Notes under the pieces: generated by a model
The model's database searches: none
What the model was told of the DNA's origin: nothing
The model's input: only the letters and a program-made list of their open reading frames with translations
Translations under genes and position numbers: made by a program
DNA from: Burkholderia pyrrocinia
GTDB lineage: Bacteria; Pseudomonadota; Gammaproteobacteria; Burkholderiales; Burkholderiaceae
Direction: 5' to 3'
Assembly: GCF_018417535.1 (NCBI RefSeq)
Contig: NZ_CP070977.1
Location: 372,001 to 436,000 of the forward strand
Length of the DNA: 64,000 nucleotides
In this document: positions 7,486 to 16,907 of the stretch, one piece after another
Layout of the letters: each line of letters starts with the position of its first letter
How positions within the stretch are numbered: the first letter of the stretch is position 1

Positions 7486-9603
7486 ATGTCCGATTCCTTC
7501 CGCTGGCCCGCCGGGGCCGATCCGTTCCGTTTCCTCGAAGCGCTCGACAGCAAGCGTGCCCGCACGTGGGTCGACGAGCAGAATGCGCGCACGCGCGCCG
7601 CGCTGCGCGACGACGACGCGTATCGTGCGCTCACGGCGCGTTTGGCAAAAGCGTATCTGCCGCGCGAACGCCCGGTGATTCCGACCCGCTGGCGCGACTG
7701 GGCCTACGACCTGTGGCAGGACGACCTTCATCCGAAGGGGCTGTGGCGTCGCACGCGCTGGGACGACTGGCGCGCCGGCCAGCCGGCGTGGGAAACGCTG
7801 CTCGACGTCGACGCGCTCGGCGCCGAGGAGGGCGAGTCGTGGGTGTTCGAGCAGGACGCGATCCTCTATCCGGACGGCGATCGCGCGCTGCTGTCGCTGT
7901 CGCCGGGCGGTGCCGACGCGGTCGTCGTGCGCGAATTCGATCTCGTCGAGCGCCGTTTCGTCGACGGCGGTTTCACGATCGACGAGCCGGGCCATCACAC
8001 GATCGGCTGGATCGACCGCGATACCGTCTACGTGAGCTGGGATCGCGGCGAAGCGCATGCGACCGCGGCCGGGTATCCGTATGAAGCGCGGCGCTGGGTG
8101 CGCGGCACGCCGCTCGCCGATGCGCCTGTCGTGTTTCGCGGCGAACCCGACGACATCAGCGCGGGCGCGGGGTTCGATCCGATCGACAACCGCCACGTCG
8201 CGTGGCGCAGCGTCGATTTCTTCGACGCGCATGCGTACCGGCGCACGGACGCGGGCGAGTGGGCGCGCTACGACGTGCCGACGCATGTCGAGGTCGGGTT
8301 CTGGGAAGGCTGGCTCGTGCTGGAGCCGCGCCTCGACTGGGACTGCGGCGGCGTGCACCATGCGGGCGGCTCGCTGCTCGCGATCCGCGAGCAGGCGTTC
8401 CTGGCCGGGGCGCGCGAACTCACGACGCTGTTCGCGCCGCAACCGTCGACGTCCGCCTGCACGTGGACGAACACGCGCACGACGCTGATCGCGAGCTGGC
8501 TCGACGACGTGCACAACCGCACGATGCTGTGGCAGCCGCGGCAGGTCGACGACGGCACGTGGACGTGGGACGCGCGGCCGTTCGACTGGCCGGGCGACGC
8601 GCAGATCGACGTCGAGCCCGTCGAGTCGACGCTGAACGACGAGGTCTACGTGGACGTCGATACCTATCTCGATCCGCCCGAATGCTGGCTGGCCGATCTT
8701 GCCGATCGGGCGGCCGACGCGCCGTCGCGCCGGGTGCTGCTCGACCGGCCGCCGGTGCAGTTCGATGCGGCCGGGCTCGTCGTGCGTCGTGCCAGCGCGC
8801 GCTCGCGCGACGGCACGGTGGTGCCGTACACGCTGATCGGGCCGCGCGATGCGCTGGACGCACTCGATGCGCCCGACGGCGCCGCGCGCGTTGCCCGGCC
8901 GTGCCTGCTGTCGGGCTACGGCGGCTTTGCGATCCCGAACCTGCCGGGCTACAGCGATGCGTTCGGCATCGGGTGGCTCGAACGCGGCGGCGTCATGGCG
9001 TTCGCGCACATCCGCGGCGGCGGCGAATTCGGGCCGCGCTGGCATGTCGACGCGCAGCGCGAACATCGGCAGCGCTCGTTCGACGACTTCATCGCGGTGG
9101 CCGAGGATCTGGTCGCGACCGGCGTGACGACCGCCGCACAGCTCGGGATCGAGGGCGGCAGCAACGGCGGGCTGCTGGTTGCCGCGTGCATGGCGCAGCG
9201 GCCTGAGCTGTTCGGCGCGGTGCTGTGCCGCGTGCCGCTGCTCGATATGCGGCGCTATCCGAAGCTGCACGCAGGCGCCGCGTGGCTCGACGAATACGGC
9301 GACCCGGACGATCCGCGCGAGGGCGCGGCGCTGGCCGCGTATTCGCCGTATCACCACGTTCGCGAAGGCGTCGCGTATCCGCCGCTGCTGCTGACGACGT
9401 CGACGCGCGACGACCGCGTGCATCCCGCGCATGCGCGCAAGATGGCCGCGCGCATGCATGCGCTCGGTCACGAACGGGTGTGGTACTGGGAGAACACCGA
9501 CGGCGGCCACGGCAGCGCCGACGATCTGGAACGCGCCGAATCCGACGCGGCCGAATTCGGGTTCCTGTGGGCCCATCTCGGGCCGGCGCCCGCGCGGCGC
9601 TGA
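7486..9603 (+). CDS. S9 family peptidase (prolyl oligopeptidase type)
   Basis: A 705-residue protein with an N-terminal beta-propeller region (about 60-400) and a C-terminal alpha/beta-hydrolase domain. The nucleophile elbow is EGGSNGGLL (Ser about residue 560), preceded by the S9A signature around RGGGEFG. The Asp lies in the TSTRDDRVHP stretch (about 640) and the His in DGGHG (about 676). Such enzymes cut short peptides after proline or basic residues. No signal peptide, so cytosolic action is likely. It is followed by the convergent exonuclease III gene, with an 11-bp GC inverted repeat across its stop codon. Confidence 0.88.
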   Translation: MSDSFRWPAGADPFRFLEALDSKRARTWVDEQNARTRAALRDDDAYRALTARLAKAYLPRERPVIPTRWRDWAYDLWQDDLHPKGLWRRTRWDDWRAGQPAWETLLDVDALGAEEGESWVFEQDAILYPDGDRALLSLSPGGADAVVVREFDLVERRFVDGGFTIDEPGHHTIGWIDRDTVYVSWDRGEAHATAAGYPYEARRWVRGTPLADAPVVFRGEPDDISAGAGFDPIDNRHVAWRSVDFFDAHAYRRTDAGEWARYDVPTHVEVGFWEGWLVLEPRLDWDCGGVHHAGGSLLAIREQAFLAGARELTTLFAPQPSTSACTWTNTRTTLIASWLDDVHNRTMLWQPRQVDDGTWTWDARPFDWPGDAQIDVEPVESTLNDEVYVDVDTYLDPPECWLADLADRAADAPSRRVLLDRPPVQFDAAGLVVRRASARSRDGTVVPYTLIGPRDALDALDAPDGAARVARPCLLSGYGGFAIPNLPGYSDAFGIGWLERGGVMAFAHIRGGGEFGPRWHVDAQREHRQRSFDDFIAVAEDLVATGVTTAAQLGIEGGSNGGLLVAACMAQRPELFGAVLCRVPLLDMRRYPKLHAGAAWLDEYGDPDDPREGAALAAYSPYHHVREGVAYPPLLLTTSTRDDRVHPAHARKMAARMHALGHERVWYWENTDGGHGSADDLERAESDAAEFGFLWAHLGPAPARR

Positions 9604-9622
9604 ACGCGCGCGGGCGCTGCGA

Positions 9623-10399
9623 TCAGCCGACGACCGCGACGACCGGCGTGTGGTCGGACGGCTGTTCCCACGTGCGCGGCGTGCGGTCGACCTCGCACGA
9701 CGTGCAGGTAGCGGCGAGCGCCGGCGACAGCAGGATGTGGTCGATGCGCAGCCCCGCGTTGCGGCGGAACGCCATCATCCGGTAGTCCCACCACGTGAAG
9801 GTCTTTTCGGGCTGTTCGAAGCTGCGGAACGCATCGACGAAGCCGAGCTCGATCAGCTTCGCGAAGTGCGCGCGCTCCTGCGGCGACACGAGGTTCTGGC
9901 CTTCCCATTTCGCGGGATCGTGCACGTCGCGGTCTTCCGGCGCGATGTTGTAGTCGCCGAGCAGCGCGAGCTTCGGGTAGCGCTGCAGCTCGGTGCTCAG
10001 CCATGCGTGCAGCGCGTCGAGCCACTGCATCTTGTAGACGAACTTGTCGGAGTCGGGCGCCTGGCCGTTCGGGAAATAGGCGGACACGATGCGCACGCCG
10101 TCGACCGTCGCGGCGACCACGCGCTGCTGCGGATCGTCGAAGCCCGGGATGTTGCGCACGACGTCCGCTTCGTCGATGGACAGCGTATCGCGCGCGAGGA
10201 TCGCGACGCCGTTGTAGGTCTTCTGGCCCGTGAACCAGCTACGGTAGCCGGCCGCTTCGAGATCGGCGCGCGGGAATTTCTCGTCCGGCAGCTTCAGTTC
10301 CTGCAGGCACAGCACGTCGGTGCCGCTTTGCGCGAGCCAGTCGAGCACGTGCTGCTTGCGGACGTTGAGCGAGTTGACGTTCCAGGTGGCGATTTTCAT
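9623..10399 (-). CDS. xthA: Exodeoxyribonuclease III
   Basis: A 258-residue endonuclease/exonuclease/phosphatase-fold protein starting MKIATWNVNSLNVRKQ, the first catalytic strand with Asn7. LCLQELKLPDEKFP carries the metal-binding Glu (about 34); GDYNIAPEDRDVHDP (about 147) carries catalytic Asp/Asn; the C-terminal RIDHILLSP and SDHTPV supply the last Asp and His. It acts in base-excision repair as an AP endonuclease and 3' exonuclease. Monocistronic, convergent with the S9 peptidase gene. Length matches the family. Confidence 0.95.
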   Translation of the reverse strand: MKIATWNVNSLNVRKQHVLDWLAQSGTDVLCLQELKLPDEKFPRADLEAAGYRSWFTGQKTYNGVAILARDTLSIDEADVVRNIPGFDDPQQRVVAATVDGVRIVSAYFPNGQAPDSDKFVYKMQWLDALHAWLSTELQRYPKLALLGDYNIAPEDRDVHDPAKWEGQNLVSPQERAHFAKLIELGFVDAFRSFEQPEKTFTWWDYRMMAFRRNAGLRIDHILLSPALAATCTSCEVDRTPRTWEQPSDHTPVVAVVG

Positions 10400-10541
10400 G
10401 AACGGGAGTGTGCGTGCGGGGTGAATGCGAAGGCCGCCATCTTACCGCGAGCACGCGGCGCGAACGCGTGCGATGGACGACGCGGCGAAGCTGTCGCGCG
10501 TCGCAGCCTCGAGGAGGGGAAAAGAAATTGTGATAAAAGTG

Positions 10542-10570
10542 TTGACGTGAGTACTTCATCACCCTATAAT
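10542..10570 (+). promoter_or_regulatory. Consensus sigma-70 promoter of the initiator tRNA
   Basis: TTGACG (10542-10547), a 17-base spacer and a perfect TATAAT (10565-10570) lie 12 bases before the tRNA 5' end. A GC-poor approach region (AAAGAAATTGTGATAAAAG) precedes it. This is the strongest sigma-70-type promoter visible in the window. Confidence 0.9.
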
Positions 10571-10582
10571 TTATTTCTCTGA

Positions 10583-10659
<77 letters not shown>

Positions 10660-10712
10660 AGCACACCAGACGATGTGCAGCGCATATGACCGATGCGCGC
10701 TTCGTCGACAGG

Positions 10713-10737
10713 AACCCGGCCTCGTGCCGGGTTTTTT
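10713..10737 (+). terminator. Rho-independent terminator after tRNA-fMet
   Basis: AACCCGGC (10713-10720) pairs with GCCGGGTT (10726-10733) around CTCGT, followed by a run of Ts. It lies 54 bases after the tRNA end and should set the 3' end of the precursor. Confidence 0.9.
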
Positions 10738-10766
10738 GTTTTCTGCGCGCGTGTCGCTGCGTATCG

Positions 10767-11459
10767 CTATTGCGCAGCCCATTCCACGGCCGCCTTCGCA
10801 TGCAGCGCGGTCGTATCGAATACCGGCAGCGGCGAGTCGTCCGCACCGATCAGCAGCGTGATTTCAGTGCAGCCGAGGATCACGGCCTGCGCGCCGCGCT
10901 TCGCCAGTCCTTCGATGATCGTCACGTACGTCGCGCGCGATTCGGGCGAGATGATGCCGTGACACAGCTCGTCGTAGATGATCCGGTGCACGTCGTCGCG
11001 CCCGCGTTCGTCGGGCACGAGCACGTCCATCCCGAACTTCCCGCGCAGTCGTTCCGCATAGAACGGCAACTCCATCGTGTAGCGCGTGCCGAGCAGTGCG
11101 ACGCGCTCGACGCCGGCGTCGCGCAGCGCGGTGCCCGTCGGATCGGCGATGTGCAGGAACGGCAGCGTCACCGCGGCTTCGATCGCGTCGTGCACGCGGT
11201 GCATCGTATTGGTCGTCAGCACGACGAGATCGGCGCCGGCCGCTTCGAGTTGTCGCGCGGCGCCCGCCATCCGTTCGCCGAGTGCCGCCCAGTCGTGCGT
11301 GCGCTGCAGCGCTTCGATCTCCGCGAAATCGACCGTCACCAGCACGCTCTTCGCGTTGTGGTGCCCGCCATGCAGCGCCTTCGAGTGCCGGTTGATCATC
11401 CGGTAGTACTCGGCCGACGATTCCCAGCTCATTCCACCGATCAATCCGATCGTCTTCAT
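10767..11459 (-). CDS. Aspartate/glutamate racemase family protein (YgeA-like)
   Basis: A 230-residue PLP-independent racemase. It starts MKTIGLIGGMSWESSAEYY, typical of the Asp/Glu racemase fold. The C-terminal catalytic cysteine is in ILGCTEI (about residue 196), while the first catalytic position lies in LTTNTMH (about 82), where Thr replaces Cys. A Thr/Cys pair is known in E. coli YgeA-type racemases. It would interconvert L and D acidic or other amino acids; the substrate is unproven. Monocistronic and divergent from dinB. Confidence 0.85.
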   Translation of the reverse strand: MKTIGLIGGMSWESSAEYYRMINRHSKALHGGHHNAKSVLVTVDFAEIEALQRTHDWAALGERMAGAARQLEAAGADLVVLTTNTMHRVHDAIEAAVTLPFLHIADPTGTALRDAGVERVALLGTRYTMELPFYAERLRGKFGMDVLVPDERGRDDVHRIIYDELCHGIISPESRATYVTIIEGLAKRGAQAVILGCTEITLLIGADDSPLPVFDTTALHAKAAVEWAAQ

Positions 11460-11595
11460 CCGTCACCTTTGCGTTTTGTGTGCTGTGGCAGACGAGTATA
11501 GGGGCCGCTGCCCGCGCGCGGCCGGTACGATCCGCGCAAAGCGGGCCGGTACGGCGCAGCCGGGCCGGGCGGCCGATGGCGGGCGCACGCGACAG

Positions 11596-11624
11596 TTGAA
11601 ACCGACACTGTGTTTTTGTACAGT
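11596..11624 (+). promoter_or_regulatory. dinB promoter with LexA (SOS) box
   Basis: TTGAAA (11596-11601), a 17-base spacer and TACAGT (11619-11624) form a sigma-70-type promoter. A perfect LexA dyad CTGT-N8-ACAG at 11608-11623 covers the spacer and most of the -10 element, so bound LexA would block RNA polymerase. Predicted transcription start is near 11631. Confidence 0.85.
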
Positions 11625-11699
11625 ATCGGCACCGTGAACCCGACCACCATTCCGCCTGCCGATCCGCACGCGCCGCCGCCGGGCGACGCGCTGCCGCGC

Positions 11700-12773
11700 A
11701 TGCGCAAGATCATTCACTGCGATTGCGACTGCTTCTACGCGTCGGTCGAGATGCGCGACGACCCGTCGCTGCGCAACCGGCCGCTCGCGGTCGGCGGCCG
11801 GCCCGACCAGCGCGGCGTGATCGCGACCTGCAACTACGAGGCGCGGCGCTACGGCGTGCATTCGGCGATGTCGTCGGCGCTGGCGATGCGCAAGTGTCCG
11901 GACCTGCTGATCCTGCCGACCGCGATGGACAAGTACCGCGCGGCGTCGCGGCAGATCATGGCGATCTATCGCGACTACACGCCCGACGTCGAGCCGCTGT
12001 CGCTCGACGAGGCGTACCTCGACGTCAGCGGGTCCGAGCGGTGCCAGGGCAGCGCGACGCTGATTGCGCGCGAGATCCGCCAGCGCGTGCACGACACGGT
12101 CGGCGTGACCGTGTCGGCCGGCGTCGCGCCGAACAAGTTCATCGCGAAGATCGCATCCGACTGGAACAAGCCCGACGGCCTGTTCGTCGTGCGGCCGCAC
12201 GAGATCGACGCGTTCGTCGCGGCGCTGCCGGTGCGCAAGCTGCACGGCGTCGGCAAGGTGACGGCCACGCGGCTCGACCGGCTCGGCATCCAGACCTGCG
12301 CGCAATTGCGCGACTGGCCGCTGATCGACCTGCACCGCGAATTCGGCGCGTTCGGTCGGCGGCTGTACGAACTGTCGCGCGGGATCGACGAGCGGCCCGT
12401 GCAGGCCGACCAGGAGCGCAAGTCGGTCAGCGTCGAGACGACCTACGTGACCGACCTGGCGACGCTCGAGCAATGCGCGGAGGAAATCCGCCGCCTCGTC
12501 GTGCAGCTCGACGCGCGCGTCGCGCGCGCCGGCGCCGCGCGCTCGATCCGCAAGCTGTACGTGAAGATCCGCTTCGCCGATTTCCAGCGCACGACGGTCG
12601 AGTGCGTGGCCGACGCGACGAATGCCGATACTGCCGTCACGCTGCTCGCGAAGGGGCTGCAGCGGCGCGCGCAGGCCGTGCGGCTGCTCGGCGTCGGCGT
12701 GCGCATCGACGAGGACACGGCCGAGCGTCACGGGCAGTTCTCGCTGTTCGACGACGAATCGCCCGCACCATGA
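11700..12773 (+). CDS. dinB: DNA polymerase IV (Y family)
   Basis: A 357-residue translesion polymerase. From this ATG the protein begins MRKIIHCDCDC and the catalytic acidic pair in SLDEAYLDV falls at Asp103/Glu104, exactly as in E. coli DinB (351 residues). In-frame GTG codons at 11610 (inside the LexA box) and 11634 (about three bases after the predicted transcript start) could extend it but look less likely. Palm, fingers, helix-hairpin-helix thumb (VGKVTATRLDRLG, about 180) and little-finger domains are complete. The last residues (GQFSLFDDE) resemble a beta-clamp-binding peptide. SOS control is inferred from the upstream LexA box. Confidence 0.95.
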   Translation: MRKIIHCDCDCFYASVEMRDDPSLRNRPLAVGGRPDQRGVIATCNYEARRYGVHSAMSSALAMRKCPDLLILPTAMDKYRAASRQIMAIYRDYTPDVEPLSLDEAYLDVSGSERCQGSATLIAREIRQRVHDTVGVTVSAGVAPNKFIAKIASDWNKPDGLFVVRPHEIDAFVAALPVRKLHGVGKVTATRLDRLGIQTCAQLRDWPLIDLHREFGAFGRRLYELSRGIDERPVQADQERKSVSVETTYVTDLATLEQCAEEIRRLVVQLDARVARAGAARSIRKLYVKIRFADFQRTTVECVADATNADTAVTLLAKGLQRRAQAVRLLGVGVRIDEDTAERHGQFSLFDDESPAP

Positions 12774-12802
12774 AAAAAGGCACCGCCGCAGCGGTGCCTT
12801 TC
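12771..12802. terminator. Bidirectional terminator between dinB and prlC
   Basis: GGCACCGC and GCGGTGCC form a perfect stem around CGCA, with A-run on one side and a short T-run on the other. It begins within the dinB stop codon region and serves the convergent genes dinB and prlC. Confidence 0.75.
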
Positions 12803-12836
12803 GATGCAGCCCGAAGGGCCGGGCCGTGCGGTGTGC

Positions 12837-14924
12837 TCAGTGCGTGGGCGCGGCCATCCCGTTGTGGCGCAGCAGCGCATCGATTTCCGGCTCGCGGCCG
12901 CGGAACGCCTTGAACGAATCCATCGCCGGGCGGCTGCCGCCGACCTCGAGGATTTCACGGCGATAGCGCGTGCCGGTCGCCGCGTCGAGCACGCTGCCGC
13001 CGGCGGCGGCCGCTTCCTCGAATGCCGCGTACGCGTCGGCCGACAGCACCTCGGCCCACTTGTAGCTGTAGTAGCCGGCCGCATAACCGCCCGCGAAGAT
13101 ATGGCTGAACGTGTTCGGCCAGCGCGAGAACGCCGCCTGCGGGATCACGTGATAGCGCTCGTTGATCTCGCGCGCGAACGCGGTCACGCCGGTTGCGCCC
13201 GCCGGGTCGAAGTCGACGTGCAGCAGCATGTCGAACATCGAGAACACGATCTGGCGCAGCGTGCCGAGCCCGCTCTGGAAATTCTTCGCGGCGATCATCT
13301 TGTCGAACAGTTCGCGCGGCAGCGTGGCGCCCGTGTCGATGTGCGACGACATCGACGACAGCACGTCCCATTCCCAGCAGAAGTTTTCCATGAACTGCGA
13401 CGGCAGCTCGACCGCATCCCATTCGACGCCGTTGATGCCCGACACGCCGAGTTCGTCGACACGCGTGAGCATGTGATGCAGCCCGTGGCCGAACTCATGG
13501 AACAGCGTGATCACTTCGTCGTGCGTGAAGCACGCGGGCTTGCCGCCGACCGGTGCCGAGAAGTTGCAGGTCAGGTACGCGACCGGCGTCTGCACGGTGC
13601 TGCCGCGCTTCGCGCGCGAACGCGCGTCGTCCATCCATGCGCCGCCGCGCTTGCCTTCGCGCGCGTACAGGTCGAGATAGAACTGCGCGACGAGCGAGCC
13701 GTCGCGGTTCTCGACGCGGAAGAAGCGCACGTCCTTGTGCCACACCGGCGCGTCGTCCGGCTTGATCCGCACGCCGAACAGCGTCTCGGTGACGGTGAAC
13801 AGGCCCTTCAGCACGGCCGGCTCCGGGAAGTACTGCTTGACCTCGTTTTCCGAGAACGCGTAGCGCTGCTCGCGCAGCTTTTCGGCCGCGTACGCGACGT
13901 CCCACGATGCGAGCTCGGCGAGGCCGAGTTCCTTCGCGCCGAACGCGCGCAGTTCGTCCCAGTCCTTGTCCGCGTGCGGGCGCGCGCGCGTCGCGAGATC
14001 CTCGAGGAACGCGATCACCTGCTGCGGGGATTCGGCCATCTTCGGCGCGAGCGACACTTCGGCGAAGTTGCGGTAGCCGAGCATCTGCGCCTCTTCGCGG
14101 CGCAGCTTCAGCTCGTCGGCGACGATTGCCGTGTTGTCCCATTCGGTCTTGCCGTCGCCGTACTGCGGCCCGAGTTCCGACGCGCGCGTCGCATAGGCGC
14201 GGTAGAGCGTCTCGCGCAGTGCGCGGTTGTCCGCGTACTGCAGCACCGGGAAGTACGACGGGAAGTGCAGCGTGAATTTCCAGCCGTCCTTGCCGTCCTT
14301 CTGCGCGGCTTCGCGGGCGGCCTCGGTCGCGTCGCCGGGCAGGCCGGCCAGCTCGGCCTCGTCCTGCACGAAGTACCCGTACGCGTTGGTCGCATCGAGC
14401 ACGTGGTCGGAGAATGCCTTCGACAGCGCGGCCTGCTGTTCCTGCAGTTCCGCGAAGCGCGGTTTCCGGTCCTCGGGCAGCTCGGCGCCCGACAGGCGGA
14501 AATCGCGCAGCGCGTTGTCGAGGATCTTCTTGCGCTCGGCGGACAGCGTCGCGTATTCGGCGCTCGCGGCGATCGCCTTGTACTTCTCGTACAGCGCGAG
14601 ATTCTGGCCGACGCTCGACCAGAACTCGGTCACGCGCGGCAGGTTCTCGCCGTAGGCGGCACGCAGTTCGGGCGTATCGGCGACCGCGTTCAGGTGGCCG
14701 ACAACGCCCCACGCACGGCCAAGCGGCTCCGTCGCCTGCTCGACCGTCTCGACGACGTCGGCCCAGGTCGACGGCGTCGCGGGCGCGCTCGCGGCCTCGA
14801 CCGCGCGGTTGGCGGCGTCGAGCAGCGTATCGAGCGCGGGCGTCACGTGTTCCGGGCGGATTTCGCCGAAGCGGGGCAGGTCGGAGAAGTCGAGGAGCGG
14901 ATTGGTGTTGGCGCTGGCGGACAT
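12837..14924 (-). CDS. prlC: Oligopeptidase A (M3 family metallopeptidase)
   Basis: A 695-residue M3A peptidase with zinc motif HEFGH at about 476-480 and the downstream third ligand Glu in the WDAVELPSQF...EN region (about 505). It degrades short peptides, including cleaved signal peptides, in the cytosol. Length agrees with E. coli OpdA (680). The N-terminus (MSASANTNPLLDFSDLPRF) is normal for the family. Upstream, TCTTATGTCC-type leader gives no clear promoter. It ends 35 bases from the shared terminator with dinB. In Burkholderia it commonly lies close to folD, as here, in the same orientation. Confidence 0.93.
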   Translation of the reverse strand: MSASANTNPLLDFSDLPRFGEIRPEHVTPALDTLLDAANRAVEAASAPATPSTWADVVETVEQATEPLGRAWGVVGHLNAVADTPELRAAYGENLPRVTEFWSSVGQNLALYEKYKAIAASAEYATLSAERKKILDNALRDFRLSGAELPEDRKPRFAELQEQQAALSKAFSDHVLDATNAYGYFVQDEAELAGLPGDATEAAREAAQKDGKDGWKFTLHFPSYFPVLQYADNRALRETLYRAYATRASELGPQYGDGKTEWDNTAIVADELKLRREEAQMLGYRNFAEVSLAPKMAESPQQVIAFLEDLATRARPHADKDWDELRAFGAKELGLAELASWDVAYAAEKLREQRYAFSENEVKQYFPEPAVLKGLFTVTETLFGVRIKPDDAPVWHKDVRFFRVENRDGSLVAQFYLDLYAREGKRGGAWMDDARSRAKRGSTVQTPVAYLTCNFSAPVGGKPACFTHDEVITLFHEFGHGLHHMLTRVDELGVSGINGVEWDAVELPSQFMENFCWEWDVLSSMSSHIDTGATLPRELFDKMIAAKNFQSGLGTLRQIVFSMFDMLLHVDFDPAGATGVTAFAREINERYHVIPQAAFSRWPNTFSHIFAGGYAAGYYSYKWAEVLSADAYAAFEEAAAAGGSVLDAATGTRYRREILEVGGSRPAMDSFKAFRGREPEIDALLRHNGMAAPTH

Positions 14925-15180
14925 AAGACTCCCTGTCTGTTGCCGGATGAACCGGGATGAAAAGGGTAACGACGGCTAGGCGCGATGGCGCCCGATACCG
15001 ACATTATTGGGGCGCATCGTGCGCTTTCCAATCGTTAGTTTCTAACGGCGCGATTGACGCAGGGCCGGATGCGGGGCAGCGGACCGTCCGGCGACGTGCG
15101 GCTGGCGATGTGCAGCCGGCGCGGTGCGGCTGGCGAGACGCCGGCGCACGGAATCGCGCGCCGGCTGAACGGGCAGGGGG

Positions 15181-16041
15181 TCAGGCGGCCGCAGCGGCGG
15201 CGCGCTCGGCGGCTTCGATCGTGTTGATCAGCAGCATCGTGATGGTCATCGGACCGACGCCGCCCGGCACCGGCGTGATGTGGCCGGCGACTTCCTTCAC
15301 GCCCGCAAAGTCGACGTCGCCGCACAGCTTGCCCGCGTCGTCGCGGTTCATGCCGACGTCGATCACCGTCGCGCCGGGCTTCACCATGTCGGCCGTCAGG
15401 ATGTTGCGCTTGCCGACCGCGGCGACCACGATGTCGGCCTGCCGCGTGTGCGCGGCGAGGTCGCGCGTCTTGCTGTGGCAGATCGTCACGGTCGCGCCGG
15501 CTTCGAGCAGCAGCATCGCCATCGGCTTGCCGACGATGTTCGAGCGGCCGATCACGACCGCGTTCGCGCCTTGCAGTGCGATGTCGTGTGCGTCGAACAT
15601 CTTCATCACGCCGTACGGCGTGCACGGGCGGAACAGCGGCTTGCCGGTCATCAGCGCGCCCGCGTTCGCGACGTGAAAGCCGTCGACGTCCTTCTCCGGC
15701 GCGATCGCCTCGAGCACCTTGTGGCTTTCGATGTGCGCGGGCAGCGGCAACTGGACGAGGATGCCGTGAATCTTCGGGTCGCGGTTCAGTTCGTCGATGC
15801 GCGCGAGCAGGTCGGCTTCCGACAGCGTGGCCGGGTACGCATCCTTCAGCGAGAAGAAGCCGTTGTCCTCGCACGCCTTGATCTTGTTGCGCACGTAGAC
15901 TTCGCTCGCCGGGTTTTCGCCGACGAGGATCACCGCGAGACCGGGCTGGTGGCCGCGAGCGGTCAGGGCGGCGGCGCGTTCGGCGGCCTGCGCGCGCAGG
16001 GTCTTCGAAAGGGCGTTGCCGTCGATGAGGAGGGCTGTCAT
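15181..16041 (-). CDS. folD: Bifunctional methylenetetrahydrofolate dehydrogenase / cyclohydrolase
   Basis: A 286-residue enzyme of one-carbon metabolism that converts 5,10-methylene-THF to 10-formyl-THF. Visible signatures: [15 protein letters not shown] (about 48-62, with catalytic Lys), the region [15 protein letters not shown] (about 95-110), and the C-terminal [12 protein letters not shown] (about 262-273). The Rossmann loop [13 protein letters not shown] (about 165) binds NADP. The C-terminus is an alanine run. A TATAAT -10 box lies upstream. The start was chosen as MTALLIDG; an upstream in-frame start would only add a non-conserved leader. Confidence 0.97.
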   Translation of the reverse strand: MTALLIDGNALSKTLRAQAAERAAALTARGHQPGLAVILVGENPASEVYVRNKIKACEDNGFFSLKDAYPATLSEADLLARIDELNRDPKIHGILVQLPLPAHIESHKVLEAIAPEKDVDGFHVANAGALMTGKPLFRPCTPYGVMKMFDAHDIALQGANAVVIGRSNIVGKPMAMLLLEAGATVTICHSKTRDLAAHTRQADIVVAAVGKRNILTADMVKPGATVIDVGMNRDDAGKLCGDVDFAGVKEVAGHITPVPGGVGPMTITMLLINTIEAAERAAAAAA

Positions 16042-16110
16042 GGTGGTGGGTTCTGCCGGGAAGTTGGAATGCGGGCGTACGGCGCCTGAAGCGCCGCAGC
16101 AAAGCACGCA

Positions 16111-16141
16111 ATTATACCGTTCGCCTGCTGTCGTCCGACAG
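16111..16141 (-). promoter_or_regulatory. folD promoter -10 with overlapping palindrome
   Basis: On the minus strand a perfect TATAAT lies at 16116-16111, 70 bases before the folD start. A 14-base perfect palindrome CTGTCG-TC-CGACAG (16128-16141) covers the expected -35 position. The spacing (N6) excludes a normal LexA box. The palindrome is a candidate operator for an unknown regulator; the -35 itself is poor. Confidence 0.5.
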
Positions 16142-16268
16142 CGAATCAGCAGGAAGCGTCATGACCGCGGCGCACGCGCCGGGAGGAAAGGCCGCCGCCG
16201 CGCGAATGGGCAGCATCGCGCGGGGCGGTTGGGGTCGGGCGGGCAGTGCCGCCGCGGCCGGGCGGCGC

Positions 16269-16907
16269 TCAGGCCTGTTTCTTCGACAGCGCGAGGCGCA
16301 GCAGGTCGGCTACCGTGTTGACGTTGAGCTTTTCCATGATGTTCGCGCGGTGCGCTTCGACCGTCTTGATGCTGATGCCGAGGTCGTCGGCGATCTGCTT
16401 GTTCAGGCGGCCCGCGATGATCCGTTCGAGTACCTGCTGCTCGCGCGCGGTGAGTTTCGACAGGCGTTCGCTCGCGGCACGCTGTTCCTGGACGCTCTTG
16501 CTTTCGCTTCGGGCCTTGTCGAGCATCCGCTCGACGAGCTTGCGCAGCTCCGCTTCGTCGAACGGTTTCTCGATAAAGTCCATCGCACCCTTTTTCATCG
16601 TCGACACGGCCATCGGCACGTCGCCGTGACCCGTGACGAAGATGATCGGCAGCGCGGCATTGTCGGCGATCAGGCGCTCCTGCAGTTCGAGGCCGCTCAT
16701 GCCCGACATCCGCACGTCGAGGATCAGGCACGCGATCTGGCCGGCCTGTTGCGCAGGCTGGTATGCATCGAGGAATTGCTCGGCGCTCGAGAAGCATTGC
16801 ACGCGATAGCCGTTCGCCTCCAGCAGCCAGCGCAGCGAGTCCCGTACGGCCTCGTCGTCGTCGACGACAAAGACGGTTTCCTGAGTGGTGGTGACAGGGC
16901 TATTCAT
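16269..16907 (-). CDS. fixJ: FixJ-type response regulator (LuxR/NarL output)
   Basis: A 212-residue regulator. The receiver domain (about 10-125) has acidic DDDE at 17-20, phospho-acceptor Asp64 in LILDVRMSG, Thr in VTGHGD (about 92) and Lys in EKPF (about 113). The C-terminal LuxR helix-turn-helix begins at LTAREQQVLE (about 150). Its start overlaps the stop of the kinase gene by four bases (ATGA), so kinase and regulator are coupled. Homologous FixLJ systems in the Burkholderia cepacia complex have been linked to oxygen response, biofilm and chronic infection. DNA targets cannot be read from this window. Confidence 0.92.
   Translation of the reverse strand: MNSPVTTTQETVFVVDDDEAVRDSLRWLLEANGYRVQCFSSAEQFLDAYQPAQQAGQIACLILDVRMSGMSGLELQERLIADNAALPIIFVTGHGDVPMAVSTMKKGAMDFIEKPFDEAELRKLVERMLDKARSESKSVQEQRAASERLSKLTAREQQVLERIIAGRLNKQIADDLGISIKTVEAHRANIMEKLNVNTVADLLRLALSKKQA

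Noticed and set aside
7177..9576. Roughly 800-codon minus-strand frame opposite the S9 peptidase
   Set aside because: Shadow of the sense gene; Arg/Ala/His-rich translation and no motif, promoter or ribosome site.
12804..14960. Plus-strand frame opposite prlC
   Set aside because: Antisense of a complete M3 peptidase with intact HEFGH motif; no independent support.
16128..16141. LexA box upstream of folD
   Set aside because: Arms are CTGT/ACAG but the spacer is six bases, not eight; kept only as an unknown palindrome.
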